In this document: piece after piece, positions 1 through 8,214 of the stretch
Numbering within the stretch: the first letter of the stretch is position 1
Layout of the letters: the number at the start of each line of letters is the position of its first letter
Source of the DNA: an uncultured Allomuricauda sp.
Lineage (GTDB): Bacteria; Bacteroidota; Bacteroidia; Flavobacteriales; Flavobacteriaceae
DNA: 10,254 nt
Assembly: GCA_937911965.1 (NCBI GenBank)
Contig: CALDPL010000194.1
Location: forward strand, 1 to 10,254
Direction: 5' to 3'
The notes under the pieces: generated by a model
What the model saw: only the letters and a program-made list of their open reading frames with translations
Told to the model about the DNA's origin: nothing
Database searches by the model: none
Program-made: the position numbers and the translations under genes

Positions 1-162
1 CGTTTCCTCCACGTTCAATGCGATGTCATATTCGACGTCCGCATCGTATTTTTTCCACTCTATGGCACCGTAAACGATAGCCATCGTCGCGGCCAGCCCA
101 ATCACAAAATAGATGGAGCTGTTTTTGCCCACATCGGCTTTTGGATTCTTCTTTAATTCCAT
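1..162 (-). CDS. tonB: Energy transducer TonB, N-terminal fragment
   Basis: The first 54 codons of a gene that runs off the left edge of the window; the start is ATG at 160-162. The peptide begins MELKKNPKADVGKNSSIYFV, which I recognise as the usual N-terminus of flavobacterial TonB energy transducers. It has a basic cytoplasmic stretch (residues 2-13), one hydrophobic inner-membrane anchor (about 17-34), and then a charged region (EWKKYDADVEYD) entering the periplasm. In this family the protein passes energy from the ExbB/ExbD proton channel to TonB-dependent outer-membrane receptors through a C-terminal domain, which is not in the window. A 52-base AT-rich gap separates it from the upstream vanZ-family gene, so it may have its own promoter or be read through from gcvH-vanZ. 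Identification rests on the N-terminus only; the missing C-terminal TonB domain would settle it. Confidence 0.8.
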   Translation of the reverse strand, partial: MELKKNPKADVGKNSSIYFVIGLAATMAIVYGAIEWKKYDADVEYDIALNVEET

Positions 163-182
163 TGTACTGAATTTAGTGATTG

Positions 183-214
183 CTAATTTATATATTAATT
201 CCGCAATTAAACAA
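183..214 (-). promoter_or_regulatory. Possible weak promoter for tonB
   Basis: In the 52-base AT-rich gap between the vanZ-family stop and the TonB start, the minus strand reads TTG at 212-214, 21 bases of spacer, then TAAATTAG at 183-190. This is one mismatch from the Bacteroidota -7 consensus TAnnTTTG, and the spacing is within the usual range. It would place a transcript start about 15-20 bases before the TonB ATG. The region is so AT-rich that a chance match is quite possible. Confidence 0.3.
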
Positions 215-622
215 TTAAAATTTCCATTTTAACTGCTTTTTCCCCGAAAAATACCAGCGGACCAGCAATAGTCCCACAAATGCGCCCAGGGTATTGGATA
301 CCATATCCATAAATTCCATCATACGGTCCCAGGTCAAGGTATATTGCAAACCTTCAATAATCATGCCATATACAATGGCTGAAATGGTGACCCCCCAGGT
401 TGTCCTGCCCATGGGAATACGGCCTCCACTGCGTTCCCGAACAAACATACATCCCAGGACGACAAAGACCAAATAAAAGACGAAATGGGTGATCTTGTCC
501 GCATGGGGAATGTTCAGGGTCCCGGTATCCAGACCAATGCCCCTGAAAGAAATCAAGCTGAGCAAAGTGATGAAACCCGCCCAGCCCAAGAACAAAAAAG
601 TATAAATATTCCTTCTAAGCAC
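215..622 (-). CDS. VanZ-family membrane protein
   Basis: A 135-residue integral membrane protein with four predicted hydrophobic segments (about residues 7-25, 46-62, 74-92 and 108-123). It carries the spaced polar motifs of the VanZ-like family: HADKITHF (40-47, with D42, K43 and H46), the IIEGLQ block (88-93, with E90 and Q93), and the R100/E103/D106/N110 series leading into NTLGAFVG (110-117). VanZ is named after a teicoplanin-resistance protein, but most family members, including the small flavobacterial ones, have no established role, so resistance should not be inferred. The start is GTG at 620-622 and overlaps the 3' end of gcvH by 8 bases, which implies translational coupling and co-transcription. 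No good ATG alternative lies before the first membrane segment. The stop is TAA at 215-217. Confidence 0.85.
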   Translation of the reverse strand: MLRRNIYTFLFLGWAGFITLLSLISFRGIGLDTGTLNIPHADKITHFVFYLVFVVLGCMFVRERSGGRIPMGRTTWGVTISAIVYGMIIEGLQYTLTWDRMMEFMDMVSNTLGAFVGLLLVRWYFSGKKQLKWKF

Positions 623-995
623 CGATCAAGGCCTTGTAACCCCCGGCGTCCATCAGGTCCTCCAATTGGGATGGATCGCTGATCTTGATCTTGATCATCC
701 AGCCCTCCCCATAGGGATCGGTGTTCACTTTTTCGGGTTCGCTCTCCAAGGAATCATTGAAGGCCACGATCTCCCCGCTCAAGGGCAAAAACAGATCGGA
801 AACCGTCTTGACCGCCTCCACGGTGCCGAAGACCTCCTCCCTCTCCAGGGTCTCGTCCAGGGTCTCGACCTCCACATAGACGATGTCCCCCAATTCCCCT
901 TGGGCGAAATCCGTGATTCCCACTGTTGCGACCCCCCCTTCCATACGGACCCATTCGTGGTCCTTGGAGTATTTTAAATCCGATGGTATGTTCAT
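615..995 (-). CDS. gcvH: Glycine cleavage system H protein
   Basis: A 126-residue lipoyl carrier protein of normal family length. GcvH shuttles the aminomethyl intermediate between the P (decarboxylase), T (aminomethyltransferase) and L (dihydrolipoamide dehydrogenase) proteins of the cytoplasmic glycine cleavage complex. The lipoyl attachment lysine is K63, in the block [15 protein letters not shown] (57-71). Other hallmarks are the KDHEWVR start of the fold (11-17), [17 protein letters not shown] (26-42), and the C-terminal [13 protein letters not shown] block (91-103). The start ATG (993-995) lies about 23 bases below a predicted transcript start. gcvP and gcvT are not in the window; H is commonly unlinked from them in flavobacteria. 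It overlaps the downstream vanZ-family gene by 8 bases. Identification is secure. Confidence 0.97.
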   Translation of the reverse strand: MNIPSDLKYSKDHEWVRMEGGVATVGITDFAQGELGDIVYVEVETLDETLEREEVFGTVEAVKTVSDLFLPLSGEIVAFNDSLESEPEKVNTDPYGEGWMIKIKISDPSQLEDLMDAGGYKALIGA

Positions 996-1023
996 GATAT
1001 CAAAGTTTGAATATGACTATGGA

Positions 1024-1054
1024 CAAATGTAACGGATCGGGATTGGGTATTCAA
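1024..1054 (-). promoter_or_regulatory. Predicted promoter of gcvH-vanZ
   Basis: On the minus strand TTG (1052-1054) is followed by a 20-base spacer and TACATTTG (1024-1031). This exactly fits the Bacteroidota housekeeping promoter consensus TTG-N(17-23)-TAnnTTTG. Transcription would start near 1017-1019, leaving a leader of about 23 bases before the gcvH ATG. The TTG lies at the end of the T-run of the sprA terminator, so the two signals abut. The match is seen in the sequence; activity is inferred. Confidence 0.6.
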
Positions 1055-1099
1055 AAAAAAAGATCCAACAAAATCGGGGAAAGTCCACCTCATTGGATC
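1053..1099 (-). terminator. Predicted intrinsic terminator of sprA
   Basis: Just after the sprA stop (TGA, 1103-1105), the minus strand has a 7-base stem GATCCAA / TTGGATC (1093-1099 with 1062-1068). The loop is 24 bases and is partly closable by G-U pairs. A run of nine T follows directly (1053-1061). Stem plus T-run at the end of a gene is a classic Rho-independent arrangement. The stem is short and the loop long, so strength is uncertain. Confidence 0.55.
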
Positions 1100-1102
1100 C
1101 AA

Positions 1103-4100
1103 TCAGTTCCCAAAATTGTACCTCAGGGTAAAACCCGCGTTGATGGTGGTCTGCGGGAAGGCCGTGGAAACCGCGAACTCGGAAAAGGAGTGATCGTAGA
1201 AGAACATGGCGTTCAGGCTCTGGCTCAGGGCGTAATCCGCCGTGAATTTCAGGGACATCAGCTTCTGGCCCGCAGTGATCTGATTGGAATTGATGTCCAG
1301 GTTACGGATGATGGTGAGATTGTCCCTTAGGGAGAGGTCGGCCTTGAGGTTGAGGTCCCCTTTCATCCGGGTCCGCTCCCCTCCGATATTGGTCACAAAA
1401 TTGACATCCTTGAACCGATAGCCCAATCCCAAGGTATACTCCTTCCCGTTGATCTCGGTGAGCAGGTTGTTGTCAAAACTCAGGGACAGCGTCCTGTCGG
1501 TCCTGATCTCGGCCAGGACGCTGAAGGAGTTCACCATCTCAAAATCAACCCGGATCAAGGGGTTGAACTGATCGGTGAGCACCACGTTGTTGATCAGGGT
1601 CTCGGGCAGCAGGTCCCCGTTCTCCGGGTCTATGGTCCCGTTCTGCCGTTGCAGGTTGGTCTGGAAGGAATTGATGCTGTAGGCGGCCCGATAGCCATGG
1701 CCCAGGGAAAAGCGTTTGAACTTCCGTTTGAACCAGGGGTTCTTCATCAATCCGGTATACTTTATGTTCCAGTTGGGGATGGGGATTTCCCGGAAGGCAT
1801 CCAGGTTCACCCGCTCGGCATCCTGCCCGGTATAGGCCGCAAAGAAGGCCGGCAGCAAGACTTCCTGTTGGGTCTTGCCATAACGCTCGGGAAAGCCATC
1901 CCCGTCCAGGGTCCCCGGGTTCTGCCCCCGATCGGACACCAGGCGGTTGGCGATGATGATCCGGTTTTGTTTGAATTCCTCAAAGGTGCGGGAATCAAAC
2001 TCATCGCTCTTGTTGAAGATCGTACCGATCATCAGGGTGGAAATGCTGAAGTTCCCCATTTCGTTGACCAACCCGTCCTCAAAATTGATCCAACGCTCCG
2101 GACTGTAGTTTTCCTGGGAGGACATGCTGTATTGCCGATCGGCGCTCAAATCAATGGTCAGGTCCTGGGTGGGCTGGGCCGTGGCCGTGATGTTCAGCGT
2201 TTTGTTGGTGTTTCGGATGTATTGGGAATTGTATTCGGGATAGGTGGTCAACCATCCTTTGCGCGCCGCCTCATAGCGCAAATCGGACTGGCTTCCGAAC
2301 ACAAATCCCAAGCTGGGCCGGGTGGTGCCTATAAAACCGACGGACTGGGTATAGCCCGGAAGCACGGTTCCATTGTTCTCACTGTAGTTCACATTGACCC
2401 GTTTGACCATGGTCAGCACGTCCACCAAGGTGTTCCAGCCCTTGGAGGTGGCCTTGGGGGCGCTCCCCGCCTGCCCGGCAGGTGGGTTCCCCGCCTTGTC
2501 CGTTCTCAAGGGGGAGGGGGCGGCCAGGACTTTCCCGTCCCGCTTTTTCAGGCCCAAAAAGTCATAGAACCGCTGCATGCCCAAATTGGCGGTGATGTTG
2601 TGGGTATTTGCGTTCTGAACGATGTTGATGTTTTCCCCTGAGACCTCCAAGAGGGCGTCCCCGCCGCGTTGCCAATCAAAATTGCTCGTATAGGTATATT
2701 GGGCGTTGATAAAATCCAGAAAGGGGATTTTGGACAGGGGCAGTTCGTAGTTCAACTGCAGTTGCTGGGCGTGCCTGTTGGGTTCCCCGATATCAAAGAA
2801 GCCATCCCAAAGATCCAGGGAGGGGTCGATTCCCGAATCCGGGTCCCGATCGAGGTTGAAATAGTTACGGACGATATTGTTGTTGGAGGCCGTCAGGTTC
2901 ACCCTCATGGATTTGGTAATGCTGTAGTTCAGGGCATACTGCCAGTTGAACAGATAATTGCGCTGTTGCAGAAGCGGGAGCTGCAGGGCATCCACCCCGG
3001 GTTCCAGCACATCCCTGAAACGCTGTTGGTTGAAGGATCGGTTGTAATTGGCATTGACCGACAGGCTGGTGGGCAGGAGGTTGAAGTTCAAATCCTTCAA
3101 CCACTGCCAATAGCGTCCGGTGAGCAGGGAATCGCTTTTGGCAAAAGGGGCCACGGGGGCGGGCTTGAAATTGTGGTTGTACACAAAACCGGTGACCACA
3201 TTGCGATCCTGAAGATCGGCCACCTCAAAATCCCTGTGCTTGGTCTCGTTATAGGAATAGTTGAAGGTAAAGTTCTCCACGTCGAAGAAGTTCGCCTGGG
3301 CCTCGGCCCCCCGGTTCTTGCGTACCCCGATCAGGTTAATGCTGGTCCTTTTGGTATAGTCCTCGGCCTGTTCTTCAATGGCCCTCGCCTCTTCGGGGGT
3401 CGAGGCCGCCGCAATGCGGTCCTTTAGTTTGAGATCGTCGTAAACCGGATCGAATTCCGGGCTGATCAAGGTCTCTGAAATTCCGTAATTGAAGGGCAAT
3501 TGAAGGTTCCAGGATTTGGGCAGCAGCTGTCCCACGTTCACGTTGGTGACCAAATCATAGGATATGGCATCCTCCCTGGACCTTTCGTTGGGCATTTGGT
3601 CCAGAGATCCAAAACCGGAAGTGCTCCTGCTTCCGGTGGCCGAAAGGTTCGCAAAATCCGCCATGTTCGCATCCATTGCGGCAATGGCGGCCCATCCCCC
3701 TTTATTGTCCAATCCGGCCATGCGCAATTCGTTGAACCACACCTCCCCACGGGCCGGAAGGGCATCTGCGTTCTTGACGCCCACCATCATGCCCCGGATG
3801 CTCCCCAAGGAAGGATTTCCACGGATCCCGATACGCAGGGTCCCCGGGGTCCTGGGATCAAATTCCCCGACCGGGACCGGCTGCCCGTCCACCATCTCAT
3901 AATAATTGACCGTATTGAGGGTCCCTTGGGCGATTCCGAGGGATTTCACCTTGTTCAGGTCCGAGAGCAGCACGTTGAGTTCGTTCACCTGGGGCCATAC
4001 CTGGGTTGCGGAGCTGGACCCAAAAGGGGTGAACTGCAAGGGGAGTTCCAGTTGATAGAAGTTTTCGGAGAAATCCGTCCCGATACGCAAAAAGCCCACC

Positions 4101-7100
4101 AAGGGGGTATCGTTGTCCGAATAGTCCCCATTGAACATTTTCTCCGCGTGCATGAACATCTTGATGCGTTGGTATTGCCGCACATCCACGTTCACACTCT
4201 TGAACACGCCCCGGGAATCCCGGGGTTCCAGGTTCTCCACCTTAAAGGATAGGGAGCGTTCGTTCTGTCGGATGATCGTGTTGTTGTTGTTGAGCTGTTC
4301 CCGTTCCACCCCGGGGGGCATGACATAGGGAATGGGCTGCCTGCTGTAGTTCTCCTCGACACTCACGGTGTTCACATCGGTCAGTGTCCCGTCATCCGCA
4401 GGGTTGTTGTCCACATCGGGCTGCAGGGAATTGGTATAGGTCCTCCAATCCCCTCGGACCAGGTCCAGGGTGGCAAACCGAAGGACCACCTCCCCGGAGA
4501 AGCCCGTGAGGTACATCCTCATAAAACTGATGGACCTGAAATCCGCGATCCCGCCCACGGCATCCGTGAAATCGCTCAGCGGGATCTTGTACTGGATCCA
4601 CCTGCGGTTCAATTGGGTCCCATTGGGCAGGGAGGGGGTCATCCCTTCCCGAATGTCGGTCACGTATTTGTCATCGATCGTGGCCCCGGGACCTATGGGG
4701 ATCCTATACTCGTAATAGGAGTTCACCGTGTTCATGGTCAAGTCCCGATCGATGTCCTCCACATCGGGCAGGGTGGTGGATCCCCTGTTGGTGTTGGTCA
4801 CCTCCACCGGGGAGTTCCCCTGGGTGTTGTTGAAGTCCAGGTAACGCTGCAATATCCCCCCATCGCGGTTCAGATAGTATTGGTAGTTGTCCAGGGCGGG
4901 GTCCTCCGGGGGACCGTTGTATATGGCCGCTTCCGCAGCATCGTCCAAGCCGTCAAGACCAAGGTCCTGTAGGGCCCTGTTGGCCGGATCCGCATCAAAG
5001 GCATAGACCAGGGACTGGGTGGAGGGCACCCGGCCCCACTCGGTCTCCCTGGGGATTTCCGTATTGTTCCTTGCGGGCAACCCGTTTTCATATTGTTTGC
5101 GGCCATCCCTGAGAATGTCCTCTGAAATGTTCCCCAGATTCAGTACCAGTTCCCCAACATTGGCCGTTGTGGTCTGCCCGTCCACATAGGGGTCCAATAC
5201 CCAGAACTGCACATATTCCACATTGGATTGCTCAAAATTGGTGCTGCTGAGCGGTCTCATGATCCCCGCCCATTTGTTCTCCGGAGGCTCGGTCCCAAAA
5301 CTTGGATTGGCATTGTAGGGCCCCTTCATATCGGGATAGTATGCGATATCCAGGGTGCTCTGGACCTGGGTCTGGCCCTGGGCGATATCGGTCTCGGTGA
5401 ACACCTCATCGATGAATATCCTTCGGGTGGCGTTCAGGGAAACATCGTTGTCGGACAGCCCGGAAGGCCTCTGATTGGTATAAAAGATGGGGTCTATGGT
5501 GTACCAGGCCAGCTTGGCCCGTTCATGGCCCACTTCGATCCCCGTCCGGTCCCGGAGGAATTCCACCGGGGGGCTCGCCAGGGTCCATCCCAGGGAAGAT
5601 CGGATATCGATCAGGGCCTGGGCACCTTCAAAATCATCCAGGTAGGTGGTGGTCTCTCCCCTGAAATCCGCATGTTTGGGAGAGTTGGGCTGCAAAAAGG
5701 CCACCTCCCCCCTCAAGGAGAGGTTGGAGGGCACATCGGTATCCACATTGGGAAGCTTGTTGGCCAAGCGGGTCAAGAAGGGAATCTCCGTACTGAAGTT
5801 TCCGTTCAGCCCGAAGATGGTATTGTTGACCGGCTCCACCCCGTAATTCGACTTTTGGGTCAGGGGTCTCTCGTTCAGGTTGAGCATGGTGCCCCCCAGC
5901 ACAAAGTTTTCGTTGAAGCGGTGTTCCACATTGACCCCCGTAAAGCGCCGGGTCTGTTGCCCGAAGACCGCATTGTTCTCCACGGAAATGTTGATGGGGG
6001 TGTTCGAGGCCGCCAGGGAGGGGTCCAAGATCTGCACCGTCCCGGCCTGGTAGTTCACCGTATAGTCGATCCCTTCCTGCAACTGCCTTCCCCCCGCGGT
6101 GACCCGCACCGAGCCCCTGGGCACGTTGAAGGCCCCGATGGGGATTCCGTTGTTTCCCTGGGACTTGTAGCGTCCCTTGAGCTGGAAGCGGTTCTTTTCG
6201 GCATTCTGGAGGGAAGCCGCCTTGGTCTTGGCGTACATATTGCGGAACACATAGCGCCTTTGGTTGGCATTGTAGCCCTGGTCGTCCTCCACATCATATA
6301 CCCCACCGCCCAACTGTTCGAAGAGGTATTCCCCAAAGGGCTCCACCTTGGTGAAGATGATCCTCCCGGACTGGGAATCCACGGTAAGGCCCTCGACATA
6401 ATCGAAAAAACCGTCCCCCCCGGGCTGCACATCATTGTACACATTGAGGCGGTCCAGGTTGAAGATGTCCAATAAAATACGCTCTTCATAGCCCGCCGGC
6501 CATCCCTGGTCCGGGTCGACCGGGGTGATATAGTTCCTGGGGGTGGGATCCGAGTACAGGATGTTCAGCTTAAAATCCTCCTGGCTCAATTGATAGGCCC
6601 CGGTGGCATAGATGTTCTTCATCATCAGGTCCCAGATGGGATCGGCCACATTGGTGATATTGCTCTTGAGCATTTTAAGGATCAGCGTATTGTTCTCGAT
6701 TATGGGGTTGACCCCCCCGGATACCGTGGTGGCGTCGATGCCCCCATTGGCAAACTCCCCCACTTGGAAGACCTGTCCCCCCAGGGTGTACTGGAAGGCC
6801 ACTCCAAGTACCTCATCATTGCCCAGGCTCTGGCTCAGGGAAATATACCCCAATTGCGGGTTGAACTGATAATCCCTGCCCTGCACCAGTTTTCGGGCAT
6901 TTTCCAAAATGGCGTAATCGAAACCTTGGTTTACGGGATAGCCCGGCACGTTGAAGCCCGATTCCACCGTGGCGATGTCCCGAATGGCAGGGGTCAGGGC
7001 CCCACTGCCTATCTGGGCCGGATCATAGGCGTTGGCCACGTTCTGGGGATAGCCCGAAGCCACGGTGGCCGGATTGAAGAATCCGGGGGGATTCCCGTTG

Positions 7101-8209
7101 TTGATCCCGATCCGGGTCCGGTCGCTATGGGGTTCCCCCAAATCCTGAATGGCCACCACATTGCGGACGTTCTGTGTCTGTTGGTTCCGATTGGTCACCC
7201 AGACCTCCAAGCGGGTGATCTGGACCTGACTCTGTATAAAGGGGTAGTTCTTCAGGGCCCGATCGTAATTGTCCCTAAAGTAATGGGCCAGGAAAAAGTG
7301 ACGGTCCGCATCGTAATCCAGGGCGGTCAGGGAAAACTCGTTCAGGGTCCCGCCTCCCTGGGCCACCACGGTATTGTTCTGGGAGCGTTGTTCGGAGAAG
7401 ACGGCCGTGACGCTGGTCTTTCCGAACTGCAGCTCGGTCTTGACCCCGAATAGACTTTGGGCCCCACTGATCAGGGAGCTGTTCAGGGGCATGTTCACGT
7501 TCCCGATCTCTATCTTGCGAAGGATATCGTCCTCCGTGGGGGTGTACTCCAACTTGACCAGGTTCTGGAAATCAAAGGTGGCCTCCGTATCGTAATTTGC
7601 CGAGACCTGTAATCGTTCCCCGACCTTTCCCAAAAGGCTCAGGCTGATGCGCTGGTCAAAATCAAAGGAGAGGTTGGTCCTGTTCCTGGGGGACAGGGCC
7701 GGGTTGTCGTTTTTCTGCCAAAGGATTCCCAGGTCCATGGCCACGGAGCCCTTGGGAATCACCTCGATGGTATTCCCCCCAAAGATGGATTCAAAGAAAT
7801 TGCTGTTCACATAGAAGTTGGGGAGCAGGTTCCTTCGGGCCTCCTCACTGCCCGCCTTTTGCCCGCTGAAGGCATCCATTTTCTGTTTGAAATAGGATTT
7901 CATCCCCTCCTTGCGGACCAGCTCGTAATACTGCTCCGGGGTCAAGATCAAGGGGTGGTCGATATTGAAGTCCCCAATGTTCCGGGTATAGATGTACTGG
8001 TCGGTCAGGGGGTCGTAGGTGTATTTGGAAACAATGCTTTCGGGGTCCTCCAGCAACAGACGTCCCAGTTCAACACCGGTCTGTACGGAATCCTGGGCCT
8101 GTCCATCGATCTGTTGCCCCATCAGCAAACCGATGGGGAGCAAAAAGACCATAAAGGTTAGGTACTTAAAACGCGATGGTCCAAGTATTGGTTTTGCCCC
8201 TCTTTTCAA
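1103..8209 (-). CDS. sprA: Cell-surface protein SprA, type IX secretion outer-membrane translocon
   Basis: A 2368-residue protein, close to the about 2400 residues of the Flavobacterium johnsoniae homologue. SprA (Sov in Porphyromonas) forms the giant single-chain beta-barrel in the outer membrane through which type IX secretion cargo leaves; loss abolishes gliding and secretion. Residues 2-16 are basic, 17-31 are hydrophobic (LTFMVFLLPIGLLMG) and cleavage is likely near residues 31-39, giving a Sec signal peptide. Recognisable SprA blocks include NFYVNSNFFESIFGG (131-145), GSVAMDLGILWQKND, the DDFEG block (858-862), and many alternating aromatic/polar strands ending in GFTLRYNFGN, an outer-membrane C-terminus. 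The called start is TTG at 8207-8209, 5 bases after the ruvA stop. The alternative ATG at 8150-8152 (codon 20) would remove the basic segment of the signal peptide, so TTG is preferred but unproven. A GC-rich palindrome interrupts a linker at residues 1908-1915. It is probably transcribed with ruvA and ends at a terminator before gcvH. Confidence 0.96.
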   Translation of the reverse strand: MKRGAKPILGPSRFKYLTFMVFLLPIGLLMGQQIDGQAQDSVQTGVELGRLLLEDPESIVSKYTYDPLTDQYIYTRNIGDFNIDHPLILTPEQYYELVRKEGMKSYFKQKMDAFSGQKAGSEEARRNLLPNFYVNSNFFESIFGGNTIEVIPKGSVAMDLGILWQKNDNPALSPRNRTNLSFDFDQRISLSLLGKVGERLQVSANYDTEATFDFQNLVKLEYTPTEDDILRKIEIGNVNMPLNSSLISGAQSLFGVKTELQFGKTSVTAVFSEQRSQNNTVVAQGGGTLNEFSLTALDYDADRHFFLAHYFRDNYDRALKNYPFIQSQVQITRLEVWVTNRNQQTQNVRNVVAIQDLGEPHSDRTRIGINNGNPPGFFNPATVASGYPQNVANAYDPAQIGSGALTPAIRDIATVESGFNVPGYPVNQGFDYAILENARKLVQGRDYQFNPQLGYISLSQSLGNDEVLGVAFQYTLGGQVFQVGEFANGGIDATTVSGGVNPIIENNTLILKMLKSNITNVADPIWDLMMKNIYATGAYQLSQEDFKLNILYSDPTPRNYITPVDPDQGWPAGYEERILLDIFNLDRLNVYNDVQPGGDGFFDYVEGLTVDSQSGRIIFTKVEPFGEYLFEQLGGGVYDVEDDQGYNANQRRYVFRNMYAKTKAASLQNAEKNRFQLKGRYKSQGNNGIPIGAFNVPRGSVRVTAGGRQLQEGIDYTVNYQAGTVQILDPSLAASNTPINISVENNAVFGQQTRRFTGVNVEHRFNENFVLGGTMLNLNERPLTQKSNYGVEPVNNTIFGLNGNFSTEIPFLTRLANKLPNVDTDVPSNLSLRGEVAFLQPNSPKHADFRGETTTYLDDFEGAQALIDIRSSLGWTLASPPVEFLRDRTGIEVGHERAKLAWYTIDPIFYTNQRPSGLSDNDVSLNATRRIFIDEVFTETDIAQGQTQVQSTLDIAYYPDMKGPYNANPSFGTEPPENKWAGIMRPLSSTNFEQSNVEYVQFWVLDPYVDGQTTTANVGELVLNLGNISEDILRDGRKQYENGLPARNNTEIPRETEWGRVPSTQSLVYAFDADPANRALQDLGLDGLDDAAEAAIYNGPPEDPALDNYQYYLNRDGGILQRYLDFNNTQGNSPVEVTNTNRGSTTLPDVEDIDRDLTMNTVNSYYEYRIPIGPGATIDDKYVTDIREGMTPSLPNGTQLNRRWIQYKIPLSDFTDAVGGIADFRSISFMRMYLTGFSGEVVLRFATLDLVRGDWRTYTNSLQPDVDNNPADDGTLTDVNTVSVEENYSRQPIPYVMPPGVEREQLNNNNTIIRQNERSLSFKVENLEPRDSRGVFKSVNVDVRQYQRIKMFMHAEKMFNGDYSDNDTPLVGFLRIGTDFSENFYQLELPLQFTPFGSSSATQVWPQVNELNVLLSDLNKVKSLGIAQGTLNTVNYYEMVDGQPVPVGEFDPRTPGTLRIGIRGNPSLGSIRGMMVGVKNADALPARGEVWFNELRMAGLDNKGGWAAIAAMDANMADFANLSATGSRSTSGFGSLDQMPNERSREDAISYDLVTNVNVGQLLPKSWNLQLPFNYGISETLISPEFDPVYDDLKLKDRIAAASTPEEARAIEEQAEDYTKRTSINLIGVRKNRGAEAQANFFDVENFTFNYSYNETKHRDFEVADLQDRNVVTGFVYNHNFKPAPVAPFAKSDSLLTGRYWQWLKDLNFNLLPTSLSVNANYNRSFNQQRFRDVLEPGVDALQLPLLQQRNYLFNWQYALNYSITKSMRVNLTASNNNIVRNYFNLDRDPDSGIDPSLDLWDGFFDIGEPNRHAQQLQLNYELPLSKIPFLDFINAQYTYTSNFDWQRGGDALLEVSGENINIVQNANTHNITANLGMQRFYDFLGLKKRDGKVLAAPSPLRTDKAGNPPAGQAGSAPKATSKGWNTLVDVLTMVKRVNVNYSENNGTVLPGYTQSVGFIGTTRPSLGFVFGSQSDLRYEAARKGWLTTYPEYNSQYIRNTNKTLNITATAQPTQDLTIDLSADRQYSMSSQENYSPERWINFEDGLVNEMGNFSISTLMIGTIFNKSDEFDSRTFEEFKQNRIIIANRLVSDRGQNPGTLDGDGFPERYGKTQQEVLLPAFFAAYTGQDAERVNLDAFREIPIPNWNIKYTGLMKNPWFKRKFKRFSLGHGYRAAYSINSFQTNLQRQNGTIDPENGDLLPETLINNVVLTDQFNPLIRVDFEMVNSFSVLAEIRTDRTLSLSFDNNLLTEINGKEYTLGLGYRFKDVNFVTNIGGERTRMKGDLNLKADLSLRDNLTIIRNLDINSNQITAGQKLMSLKFTADYALSQSLNAMFFYDHSFSEFAVSTAFPQTTINAGFTLRYNFGN
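2466..2486. repeat. GC-rich inverted repeat inside sprA
   Basis: A 21-base imperfect palindrome. The perfect core CCTGCC / GGCAGG (2470-2475 and 2477-2482) has one central base. After one mismatch the arms extend by CCC / GGG (2466-2468 and 2484-2486). It is read in frame in SprA as NPPAGQAG (residues 1908-1915), within a Gly/Ala/Pro/Lys-rich, probably disordered linker between beta-strand segments. A related string CCCCGCC recurs at 2490-2495 next to it. It resembles short dispersed palindromic elements of bacterial genomes that can insert in frame, but with one copy in the window I cannot show it is dispersed. Confidence 0.55.
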
Positions 8210-8214
8210 ACTTC

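Noticed and set aside
215..622. Glycopeptide resistance gene, suggested by the VanZ name
   Set aside because: Only family membership is visible. There is no vanHAX cluster, and most VanZ-like proteins are not linked to resistance.
1214..1230. 17-base exact repeat CAGGCTCTGGCTCAGGG also present near 6823-6840
   Set aside because: Both copies encode LSQSL in sprA with the same codons. Two short matches in a 7-kb gene with repetitive beta-strand composition are best explained by chance.
5228..6475. 415-codon open frame on the plus strand, and other long plus-strand frames such as 1649-2641, 2669-3427, 3500-4252 and 6590-7453
   Set aside because: They lie fully antisense to sprA, whose protein is unmistakable. 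Their translations are Gly/Val/His/Gln-rich with no recognisable domain, as expected when the complement of a GC-rich gene lacks stops.
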